20,327 nucleotides of DNA from Branchiostoma floridae. Lineage: Eukaryota > Chordata > Leptocardii > Amphioxiformes > Branchiostomatidae. Positions within the stretch are counted from its first letter, which is position 1. Each line of letters opens with the position of its first letter. The stretch lies in NCBI RefSeq assembly GCF_000003815.2, contig NC_049990.1, positions 596,233 through 616,559 on the forward strand, in the 5' to 3' direction. A program made the position numbers and the translations under genes. This document shows positions 9,690 through 17,460 of the stretch, one piece after another. The notes below the pieces were generated by a model. That model worked only from the letters and a program-made list of their open reading frames with translations. It was not told the DNA's origin and searched no databases.

Positions 9690-12005
9690 ATGTGGGAAAA
9701 TCTGCGACACGTGCTGATCTTTCTTCTCATCCTCCTGAATGAGTCCAACGTGTCAGAAGCTTTCTGTAGAGACTCTCATACTTGCCGACCAGACCAACCG
9801 GGGTGTTGGAGCAAGCGTGGTTTCACCAGCATCCCTCAGAATATTGAACATGGCGAACTCTTATCTTTGCAACATAACTTGATCACAAAGATTCAGCCCG
9901 ATGCATTTGTTAAGCTGAGCATAATAAATGAGTTGGACCTGTTGTCCAACCACATAACAAATATACCGGCAGGTACATTTGCACAGCTATGCAATCTCTC
10001 TTCTTTGTGCTTGTCCCGCAACAGGATAACAATGATTCAGAATGGCACATTTGCAGGTCTACGCCGGCTAGAATGGTTAATCATGTCCCATAACAACATA
10101 ACAAGGATCGAGCCTGGTGCGTTTGCAGAGTTACCCCATCTCGGCTTTATCGACCTGTCATTCAATCAGATAACAACGATTCAGGCAGGTACATTTGCAG
10201 ACCCACCCATTCTCTTAAAGTTATCGATGAACAACAACAAGATAGCTAAGATCGACCCTGGTGTATTTGCAGCGTTACCCAAGCTACAAATACTGATCCT
10301 ATCCTCCAACCAGATACCAATGATTCGAACTGGGACATTTGCAGAGTTGCCGGAGCTCTTTACGTTGGGCCTAGACTCCAACCAGATAACAATGATTCGA
10401 ACTGGCACATTTGCAGACCTACCCAGCCTCAGAAACTTGTATCTGGAGTCCAATAAGATAACAGAGATTCAGACCTGTGCATTTGTAAATCTACCACAGC
10501 TACGAGAGGTTAACGTATACGTAGACGACAAGCAGATGCTGGAAGGATCGATTTGTGAAGAACGAACCATATCAACACTGTCTGTTGATATCCAAACCTC
10601 CTTCCAGTCATCTCCAGTGTCAACATCTTCTCCGTTTGGCAGCACAGAAATCAATGCTGGTCCAACAGCACGCCCTGAAGGCTCCACATCTGCCACTCAG
10701 CCCCTAATTGGTCCAACGCAAAGTGATAACAACAGTTACAATGGCACCGTCTCCTCTCGATATAACTGGTACTTCAAGCGCGATTCTGGTTCCACTGTAG
10801 GTTCTGCAGGTAACACAAGCCAAGCTGGAGCAACACCACCTTTCCTCCTTGCAATTACACCAGACAAACCAGAAATCCACAGTTCTCATGAATTATCTCC
10901 CAATTTACCCAATGCTGTTCTCATTGCCACTATCTGTGGTTCAATAGCTGGCATTGTCCTGATTGGCAGCATCATTCTCACTATCTGGTGCAAGAGGAGG
11001 ACCAGCCGTCCTCCTCTAGGACTAAATCCCAATGTTGTTAGTACCAACACAAACACAACGGTTTCTGTAATGACAAGTGACCAGAATGAACATGAAAACA
11101 AGGATCATGATCAGACAGGGCAGGGCCAGTCTCAGTCTAACACCAGATCTTTGAATGTTGAAAACCTGCCACAAAAAGTGCTAGCTGCCTTAAAGCCAAA
11201 CCCTATGTACGCAGATGTGGGAACACCATCAACATCTGCCAGTGGTCATGATCATACCTGGCAGGGCCAGTCTCAGGCCATCACTGAAACCAACCCAAAC
11301 ACCACAGTTAGTGCAGTAGCCAGTGGTCATGATCACCAGTATGAAGATGTAGACAAACACCATGATCAGACAGGGCAAGGCCAGTCTCAGTCCATCACTA
11401 AATCAAACCCAAACACCACAGCTGCATTAATGACCAGGGATGATTATCACCAGTATGAAGATATCGACAAACAACATACACAGACAAGGCAAGGTCAGTC
11501 TCAGGCCATCACTAAATCCAACACAAACACCACAGCTGCTGTAATGACCAGTGGTCTTGATCACCAGTATGAAGATATGGCCCCTCAACACAATCAGACA
11601 GGGCGGGGCCAGTCTCAGGCCATCAATAAATCCAACACAAAGCCCAAAGCTACAGTAGTGACCAGTGGTCATGATCACCAGTATAAAAACATGGATAGCC
11701 AGACAGGGCAGGATAATCCTCAGGCCATCACTAAATCCTTTGATGCTAGAAATCTATCATATGACTCAGGGCCAACTGCCTCACAGCTTAACTCCTTGTA
11801 CAACTTGAGGGCCAACTCGGGCTCCACAGCTGCTATAGTAACTAGTGGTCATGACAAGACAGGGCAGGGCCAGTCTCAGGCCGTCACTAACTCATTTGAC
11901 GCTAGAAATCTATCATATGGCACAGGGCCGACTGCCCCACAGCTTAATTCCTTGTACAACGTTGAGCGCCAGTATCAGCCCATTTTTAAGAGCGAATGTC
12001 TGTAA
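9690..12005 (+). CDS. LRR transmembrane receptor with tyrosine-rich repeat tail, truncated by transposon
   Basis: Frame of 771 residues in one exon. Signal peptide ~1-24 (hydrophobic HVLIFLLILL, then SEA). A cysteine cluster at 26, 32 and 39 resembles an LRR N-terminal cap. About nine 24-residue LRRs (~56-270) follow LxxLxLxxNxIxxIxxGTFAxLP. A full C-terminal LRR cap is not evident. A Ser/Thr/Asn-rich stalk (300-405) with several N-x-S/T sites precedes a TM helix ~409-432 and the stop-transfer CKRR. The 337-residue tail carries repeats with QSQAITKSNPNTT and tyrosines in YADV (507), YEDV (551), YEDI (589), YEDM (627) and YKNM (665), then a duplicated SFDARNLSY...SLYN block. The last residues, from about S769 onward, and the stop are encoded by the inserted element, so this protein is a truncation of a longer one continuing at 16341. 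The ligand is unknown; cell-surface recognition is inferred from the architecture. Confidence 0.93.
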   Translation: MWENLRHVLIFLLILLNESNVSEAFCRDSHTCRPDQPGCWSKRGFTSIPQNIEHGELLSLQHNLITKIQPDAFVKLSIINELDLLSNHITNIPAGTFAQLCNLSSLCLSRNRITMIQNGTFAGLRRLEWLIMSHNNITRIEPGAFAELPHLGFIDLSFNQITTIQAGTFADPPILLKLSMNNNKIAKIDPGVFAALPKLQILILSSNQIPMIRTGTFAELPELFTLGLDSNQITMIRTGTFADLPSLRNLYLESNKITEIQTCAFVNLPQLREVNVYVDDKQMLEGSICEERTISTLSVDIQTSFQSSPVSTSSPFGSTEINAGPTARPEGSTSATQPLIGPTQSDNNSYNGTVSSRYNWYFKRDSGSTVGSAGNTSQAGATPPFLLAITPDKPEIHSSHELSPNLPNAVLIATICGSIAGIVLIGSIILTIWCKRRTSRPPLGLNPNVVSTNTNTTVSVMTSDQNEHENKDHDQTGQGQSQSNTRSLNVENLPQKVLAALKPNPMYADVGTPSTSASGHDHTWQGQSQAITETNPNTTVSAVASGHDHQYEDVDKHHDQTGQGQSQSITKSNPNTTAALMTRDDYHQYEDIDKQHTQTRQGQSQAITKSNTNTTAAVMTSGLDHQYEDMAPQHNQTGRGQSQAINKSNTKPKATVVTSGHDHQYKNMDSQTGQDNPQAITKSFDARNLSYDSGPTASQLNSLYNLRANSGSTAAIVTSGHDKTGQGQSQAVTNSFDARNLSYGTGPTAPQLNSLYNVERQYQPIFKSECL
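11110..11960 (+). repeat. Coding repeat region of the receptor tail
   Basis: Imperfect in-frame repeats of about 35-43 codons. Each consists of a GHDHQYEDx-type tyrosine segment, a QTGQGQSQAIT segment and a SNxNTTAAVMTS linker. After four to five such units come two copies of another unit (SFDARNLSY ... QLNSLYN, residues 683-705 and 735-757). All length differences keep the frame, consistent with selection on the protein until the insertion. Confidence 0.85.
11986..11989. repeat. Target-site duplication TTAA, left
   Basis: TTAA immediately outside the left inverted end (GAGCGAATG...). It matches the right copy at 16337-16340. Removing the element and one copy rejoins the receptor frame (codons TTT AAA TCC AAC). 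Confidence 0.9.
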
Positions 12006-12489
12006 GGGTCAAACAATGGTGGCAGGGGTCAAAAAATAGATTTGGCTCATATTTTGCACAGTGATAGTACTTGGTACACAACCCCTCAAAATAGCTTTCT
12101 TTCTGCTCAGAACCTCTCGTTGCTATGGTAGCAGGCCAAAGAAGTTTATGGGCCATATTTCCAGATTTTGGCATGTAAAAAACATGAAAATTGGCCAACT
12201 TTAGGGCACTAATCCTGATCAATGCTTTAACTTACAAACAAAAGCAGAATGTCCTGATTAGAGCAATGCCTGAACTTGCATTAAATAGCAGTAGAGTTAA
12301 TCTTCTGTAAAATCTATGGTCACGGGCAACCTGAATGAAATACACTGTTTTCACGTTCCAAAAAAACTGAAATTTTGCCCAACTTTGAAGCACTGAAAGT
12401 CCGTAAGTGTAAAGATTTTTCGCTTGCAATTCACACCAAATAATAACCCACTAAAGAGCTATCAGATGAATGCTTGCAAAGTTTGGGTT

Positions 12490-12905
12490 CTTGTTTTGTT
12501 GCTACGCAATTATCCTTTAAAGTGGGTCAATTTTCATGATTTTGAGAAATGTCATTTTTTGCCATTTTTGCACAATCATAACTTCCAAACCAAACTTGTT
12601 CTGTTATTGGAATTTATTTGAAAGATAAACCAATATATTGTCTATCAAATGCATGCTTGTAAAGTTTGCGTTCATGTTTTGTTGCTACGCAATTGTCCTT
12701 TAAAGTAGGTCAATTTTCAAGATTTTGAGAAAATGTCATTTTTTGCTATCTTTGCACAATCATAACTTCCAAACCAAACTTGTTCTGTAATTGAAATTCC
12801 CATGGAATATAAACCAATATATTGTCCATCAGACGCATGCTTGCACATTTCAGGTTCTTGTATTCTAGCAGAGTATGCACATATCTGAAGTAGGTCGTAT
12901 TCCAC
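12490..12905 (-). repeat. 183-bp satellite units in left arm
   Basis: Three head-to-tail units, anchored by cctttaaagtgggtcaa at 12514, its variant at 12697, and a decayed one near 12883 (spacings 183 and 186). Each contains aacttgttctgttattg, aaaccaatatattg and gcatgcttg. They lie in reverse orientation to the right-arm units, as expected for inverted arms. Confidence 0.9.
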
Positions 12906-12989
12906 TAATCTTGTTGTTAATCCCCTCTTTTATGCAGGGATAAATCATAATCCAGTGGCACAAACAAATGTCTCACTGATACCGTAAGG
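12906..12989. other. Short unique spacer inside element
   Basis: Unrepeated sequence between the left satellite and the nested inverted-repeat unit. Apart from possible weak similarity (acaaacaaatg) to the mirror position near 14575, nothing recognised. Confidence 0.4.
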
Positions 12990-13875
12990 CTTTTCACTCG
13001 TTCTCATTGAAATGTCGAAAATGGCATTTTTTGGTCGAAAAATAAATCGGCTTTATTTTCAGTGAAAACTACCTGGTTCTTTAGGAAAATTCCTCTTTTA
13101 ACCAAAGCCAAAAAATGGCAACTTATTATTTTCGGTCCCATTGGTAATACATTACAGGGCATGTAACAAACGTTACCGGTAACGTTTGTTACAACAGTAA
13201 ACTTAACCCTGTTTTCTTCTAAAGGACTTACCTTATTGACTACATCATTTAGGTATAAGTGGATGTCCCAAGGAACATTTGAAAAGTGGGCAGCTTTTTT
13301 ACACCAGGTCAAATAGAAAGCTTAGACAGCATGGAACAATGGTAACGTTTGTTACAGTCATTTCCGTACAACATTTTGTTAAGCAAGGTGGGATACAAAT
13401 AACAGTCAACAACCCTTTCTTGTTTCTTTAGGAAGCCAGAAAAACTGTACAGCGTCACAAAAATGGTCATTTCCAGTCTTATACGTGAATAATAAAACCG
13501 TGGCAACCATCGTACTCGTGGTGGTAACGTTTGTTACAGAATCTGGCGACAGGCATAAACCACCTCACACAGCCTCCAAGATCAGTCACAGGAGCGATCT
13601 TACGTGATCGTGCAGAGGGCCTTGGTAGCTGGTTTCACCTGCCGAACAATCATTCTAGGAACTGAATTGTTACATTTTTGGCTACTATTTGAATTCTTCG
13701 TTTCTTCTCAGGCGACAGCCATTTTTTAGGGCGTGAAACCAGACTCGTGGCTATAATACCAATACGAATGTTGTTGTGCATCTTTTGTAAAACCAGTGAT
13801 ATTGTCTATAATTTTCTCCATATCAAGCCGTAAAGTCAGGCGACAGCATTTCGACATTAAAATGAGAACGAGCAT
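12990..13875. repeat. Nested inverted-repeat unit
   Basis: Starts with ctcgttctcattgaaatgtcga and ends with its near reverse complement (cgacattaaaatgagaacgag), about 25 bp each. It breaks the symmetry of the large palindrome, so it looks like a separate ~0.9-kb insertion. Inside are repeated GTAACGTTTGTTAC motifs, three ggcgacag sites, an AATAAA at 13041 on the plus strand, and minus-strand open frames of 102, 65 and 31 codons that resemble nothing I know. No clear target-site duplication was found. Confidence 0.55.
13163..13192. repeat. Perfect 30-bp palindrome
   Basis: GTAACAAACGTTAC, CG, GTAACGTTTGTTAC: two 14-bp arms with a 2-bp centre that is itself symmetric. Single copies of GTAACGTTTGTTAC recur at 13342-13355 and 13524-13537, 163 and 182 bp further on. 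Such regularly spaced copies could be protein-binding sites or just element subrepeats. Confidence 0.9.
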
Positions 13876-13916
13876 TTTGCGTATGCCGCGGGATTAGCCC
13901 TACATAGGAGGGTGTG

Positions 13917-14543
13917 TCAGATGCATCCACTCAGAACTTCCAGACATTCTGATATCTCTGCAGCTACGCACGCTACGTATACTCGTGTATGACTACAGTC
14001 TACAGTCTTATGTTTGCTTCCCACAATATTGACTCTCAAAGACTTAACTTGTTTCTACTTTGAACAAATATCACCAATATCAGTGTGTCTTTCTATTCAC
14101 AGTAGCATACATATAAGACAAACATGCGTTTGGTCAACTTCTGCAATGTCTGTGGCCAGTATTCATTTTGACAGGCAATGGCAGGAACTTGGGTACTCTT
14201 AAGGTTTTTCCACAAATGCTGACTATACACCGGCAGTGATTATTGACGACACATCTACATAAAAGTGTTCACATTTCAGGGCTCACAGTTCAATCTTCAA
14301 GATTACCTATAAGTTCCTGTCCATGGTCAAAATAAGTACACAGAAATAGCAGAGGGTGTACATATTGTTCACATGAACATGGCACTGTAAGTGGAAAGAT
14401 GCACAGAGTTTGATGAAAACACAAGTTAAGTCTTCGGGAGTCAATATTTGTGGGGACGCAAGCATGTTTAACTTAAGTCACTGTAGACAAGGAGGTCAAC
14501 TGCAAATGTAGTGTTCAGAAGTTCAGAGTAGATGCATCTGACT
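13917..14543. repeat. Inner hairpin of the element
   Basis: The left arm, starting gtcagatgcatccactcagaa and running to caagacttaacttgttt-like sequence near 14055, is mirrored by 14415-14543 in reverse complement. The best-matched stretch is caatattgactctcaaagac against its partner at ~14430. About 350 bp of loop remain. This is probably the centre of the ancestral palindrome. Confidence 0.75.
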
Positions 14544-14649
14544 TTAACAACGAGCATGACTGTGTAGAATCCCTTCAAATGTTTGTTTTTCTTTAGTGTG
14601 GTTACATTGTTTCTTCATTGTTAGTGTTACATTAATTCTATAAAAATTA

Positions 14650-15870
14650 AGACTACCATGTCTGGTGTATCGCCATTGTCAAAAACAAGTTTTAGGATAA
14701 GTGCGAAAAACGACCTACTTATAGGGACATGTACGTATTCTGCTAGAATACAAGAACCCCAACTGTGCATAGTCATGCATTTGATAGACAATGTATTGGT
14801 TTATATTTCAAGCAAATTTCCGTTACAGAACAAGTTTGGTTTGGAATTTATCACTGTGCAAATATAGCACAAAATAACTATCAAAGTCACGAAAATTGAA
14901 CTACTTTAAATGACAATTGTGTATCAACAAAACAAGAACTCAAATATAAGCATATATCTGATAAACAATATATTGGTTATTTCAATTACACAACAATTTT
15001 GGTTTAGAATTTATGATAGTTCAAATATAGCAAAAATGACATATCATCAAAGTCATGAAAATCAGCCCACTTCAAAGGGAAAATGTGTACCAACAAGACA
15101 AGTACCCAAACTTTACATGCGTGCCTTTGATAAACAATATATTGGTTTACATTCCAAGTAAATTCCAATAACATTACAAGTTTGGTTTGGAAGTTCTGAT
15201 TGCGCAAAAATGGCACAAAATGACCTATTATCAGAATCATGAAAACTGACCCACTTTAAAGGACAATGCCTAGCAACCAAAACAGCATGCCAACTTTACA
15301 AGTATGCCTTTAATAGACANNNNNNNNNNNNNNNNNNNNNNNNNNNNNNNNNNNNNNNNNNNNNNNNNNNNNNNNNNNNNNNNNNNNNNNNNNNNNNNNN
15401 NNNNNNNNNNNNNNNNNNNNNNNNNNNNNNNNNNNNNNNNNNNNNNNNNNNNNNNNNNNNNNNNNNNNNNNNNNNNNNNNNNNNNNNNNNAGTTTCATAG
15501 CATGAGTTTCATAGAAAATATATTGGTTTATGTTTGATGTAAGTTTCAATAACAGAACAAGTTTGGTTTGGAAGTTATGATTGTGCAAAAATGGCAAAAA
15601 TGACATGAAAATTGACCCACTTTAAAGGACAGTTGCGTAGCAACAAAACATGAACGCAAACTTTACAAGCATGCATTTGATAGACAATATATTGGTTTAT
15701 CTTTCAAATAAATTCCAATAACAGAACAAGTTTGGTTTAGAACTTACAGTAGTTCAAAGATAGCAAAAAATGACATTTTCTCAAAATCATGAAAGTTGAC
15801 CCACTTTAAAGGATAATTGCGTAGCAACAAAACAAGAACCCAAACTTTGCAAGCATTCATCTGATAGCTC
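14650..15870 (+). repeat. 183-bp satellite units in right arm
   Basis: About seven units, anchored by cccactttaaaggac-like sequence near 14713, 14901, 15066, 15250, (one in or beside the gap), 15616 and 15800. Spacings are mostly 183-188 with one of 166. Units contain tagcaacaaaacaagaaccc, caatatattggttta and aacaagtttggtttggaa. Inner copies are more diverged than the outer two, which match the left arm closely. Short open frames here are by-products of the repeat. Confidence 0.9.
15320..15490. other. Assembly gap of 171 N
   Basis: N run within the satellite of the right arm. Its non-round length suggests an estimated gap size, close to one satellite unit. Confidence 0.99.
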
Positions 15871-16336
15871 TTTAGTGGGTTATTATTTGGTGTGAATTGC
15901 AAGCGAAAAATCTTTACACTTACGGACTTTCAGTGCTTCAAAGTTGGGCAAAATTTCAGTTTTTTTGGAACGTGAAAACAGTGTATTGCATTCAGGTTGC
16001 CCATGACCATAGATTTTACAGAAGATTAACTTTTCTGCTATTTAATGCAAGTTCAGGCATTGCTCTAATCAGGACATTCTGCTTTTGTTTGTAAGTTAAA
16101 GCATTGATCAGGATTAGTGCCCTAAAGTTGGCCAATTTTCATGTTTTTTACATGCCAAAATCTGGAAATATGACCCATAAACTTCTTTGGCCTGTTGCCA
16201 TAGCAACGAGAGGTTCTGAGCAGAAAGAAAGCTATTTTGAGGGGTTGTGTACCAAGTACTATCACTGTGCAAAATATGAGCCAAATCTATTTTTTGACCC
16301 CTGCCACCATTGTTTGACCCTTACAGACATTCGCTC

Positions 16337-16340
16337 TTAA
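16337..16340. repeat. Target-site duplication TTAA, right
   Basis: TTAA just outside the right inverted end (...CATTCGCTC), a copy of 11986-11989. Confidence 0.9.
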
Positions 16341-16858
16341 ATCCAACTCGGGCACCACAGCAGCGGTGGGAAGCAGTGGTCATGATCAGACAGGGCAGGG
16401 CCAGTCTCAGGCCGTCATTGAGACTAACACAAACACCATAGCTACGGCCGTGACCAGTAGCAATTATAGACGTCATGAATGTATGGCCCCCCACCCCGAA
16501 AACAATCAGGAAGATCATGCTCAGGCCGTCACTGAATCCAACCCAAACACTACAGCTGCTGTAGTGGCCAGTGGTCATGATCAGACAGGGCAGGGTCAGT
16601 CTCAGGCCAGCACTGAATCCAACCCAAACACTACAGCTGCTGTAGTGACCAGTGGTCATGATCAGACAGGGCAGGGCCAGTCTCAGGCTAGCACTGAATC
16701 CAACCCAAACACTACAGCTGCTGTAGTGACCAGTGGTCATGATCAGACAGGGCAGGGCCAGTCTCAGGCCATCACTGAGTCCAACCCAAACACTACAGCT
16801 GCTGTAGTGACCAGTGGTCATGGTCAAACAGGTCAGGGCATCACTGACTCATCTGATG
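16341..16858 (+). pseudogene. Severed C-terminal tail of the LRR receptor gene
   Basis: Continues the receptor frame beyond the insertion. Codons from 16342 read SNSGTTAAVGSSGHDQTGQG, matching ANSGSTAAIVTSGHDKTGQG inside the intact tail (residues ~708-727). One degraded tyrosine unit follows (NYRRHECMAPHPENN, where the YEDx tyrosine position reads His), then tyrosine-free 27-residue repeats. The frame has no ATG near its start and no promoter of its own, so it is an orphan part of the upstream gene. It is not damaged internally. The end is set by a SINE: after GITDSSDA the expected RNLSY...SLYN sequence is replaced. It is translated only if the transposon is removed by splicing, or on an allele that lacks it. 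Confidence 0.9.
16570..16838 (+). repeat. 81-bp coding minisatellite
   Basis: agtggtcatgatcagacagg recurs at 16570, 16651, 16732 and (variant) 16813, exactly 81 bp apart, encoding a 27-residue unit SGHDQTGQGQSQA(S/I)TESNP plus NTTAAVVT. Near identity between units suggests recent unequal exchange. Copy number is likely to vary between alleles. Confidence 0.95.
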
Positions 16859-17085
16859 CGGGGTCGTGTGGCGTGACGTCAGGTTGTTTGGCCCAGAACC
16901 CAGAGGTCCCGGGTTCAAATCCGCAAGGCACTCTGGACGACGTCTCTCCATGCAATAATGTGAAAATGAGTACCTATTTACGTCTTAGTTCGTCCCTCGA
17001 ATAGGACGAGAAGTCCCGTGTTTGAAGAGAGCCACACATAGAGCACGTAAAATAAAAACTCCACTCTTATCGAAAATAGAAGACA
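16859..17085 (+). mobile_element. tRNA-derived SINE ending the receptor tail
   Basis: From about gggtcgtgtggcgtgacgtc the sequence is tRNA-like, with a good B box (ggttcaaatcc, 16912-16922; consensus GGTTCRANTCC) and a poor A box. A conserved-looking body follows: aaaatgagtacctatttacg, agttcgtccctcgaatagga, cgtgtttgaagagagccaca, gagcacgtaaaat. I recall this body from amphioxus SINEs. It contributes ~48 codons to the receptor frame with a stop at 17002-17004, and an AATAAA at 17051. Weak A box and attached body argue against a functional tRNA. Confidence 0.75.
17051..17056 (+). promoter_or_regulatory. Possible poly(A) signal within the SINE
   Basis: AATAAA 47 bp after the stop at 17004, in gtaaaataaaaactcc. 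It could end transcripts of the receptor gene if they read through the transposon. Not tested by any downstream-element evidence beyond T-containing sequence after ~17070. Confidence 0.4.
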
Positions 17086-17211
17086 AGAGTCCACGAAGGC
17101 ACTGCAAGTAGCCACGTACACCAATGTATTTTCTGGCTCGATGATATATTTCTAAAAACTTTCAATTGGAAATCTAAGAGGAAAGAGACAGCTGGGAAGA
17201 CAACCTGTAAG

Positions 17212-17405
17212 TTTTCTTTTACACATTGTCTACCAGTTAATCTCACCTTAGCTGACGTTTCGATGCCTGTTAGACATCTTCCTCAGAGCCGGAGTTCTGC
17301 TTCTCGTCACCCCAAAAGAAGCAAAAATTCAGTTAGAAGAAGCTCTGAGGAAGTTGTATGACATCAGCTTAGGTTAGATTAACTGGCTGTGTACAAGAAA
17401 CTCCT
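17212..17405. repeat. Imperfect foldback element
   Basis: The left arm (about 17215-17290: tacacattgtctaccagttaa, ccttagctgac, cttcctcagagc) is mirrored by 17338-17400 (gctctgaggaag, tcagcttagg, ttaactggctgtgtac). Loop ~45 bp. This is the layout of a miniature inverted-repeat element; no target-site duplication was determined. Confidence 0.7.
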
Positions 17406-17436
17406 ATATCCTGTTAGAAAGTAAGAAAGTAGTCTG

Positions 17437-17460
17437 TTAGTTGGTTGGTTGGTTGGTTGG
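17437..17460. repeat. (TTGG)n microsatellite
   Basis: Six tandem ggtt/ttgg units. Confidence 0.9.

Larger units (their letters stand above)
11990..16336. mobile_element. Non-autonomous TIR DNA transposon inserted in the LRR gene (4.35 kb)
   Basis: Both ends start with GAGCGAATGTCTGTAAGGGT when read inward, and TTAA flanks the element on both sides. The outermost ~540 bp of the two arms differ at only about eight positions by eye, and strong similarity continues to roughly 740 bp (11990-12720 versus 15600-16336). The arms then pass into ~183-bp satellite units, more numerous on the right. The middle holds a nested inverted-repeat unit and a smaller hairpin. No transposase-like frame was recognised, so mobility would need a helper. 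TTAA duplication is typical of piggyBac and Kolobok elements; the GAGCGA terminus does not match piggyBac's usual CCC start, so the superfamily is left open. High arm identity and the intact split frame suggest a fairly recent insertion. An assembly gap lies in the right arm. Confidence 0.93.

Noticed and set aside
10181-11678. Minus-strand frames opposite the LRR gene
   Set aside because: Antisense shadows of the repetitive LRR and tail codons; no independent domain evidence.
12990-13510. Transposase gene for the 4.35-kb element (minus-strand frames of 102 and 65 codons)
   Set aside because: No DDE/D pattern, zinc finger or similarity that I can recognise, and far too short for a transposase.
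11990-16336. Assigning the element to piggyBac on the basis of TTAA alone
   Set aside because: piggyBac termini usually begin CCC; GAGCGAATG does not fit, and Kolobok elements also duplicate TTAA. Superfamily left open.
12232-16340. Paired open frames of 65 and 78 codons in the two arms
   Set aside because: They are the same inverted-repeat DNA read on opposite strands; no start context, domain or sign of protein selection.
16859-16935. Functional tRNA gene
   Set aside because: The B box is good but the A box is degraded, the fold does not close well by eye, and a SINE body follows directly.
9690-17004. The element as an ordinary host intron of the LRR gene
   Set aside because: It has long inverted ends and a TTAA duplication, and the splice-like sites at its ends would shift the frame; insertion into an exon explains the data better. 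Splicing of the insertion is kept as a separate hypothesis.
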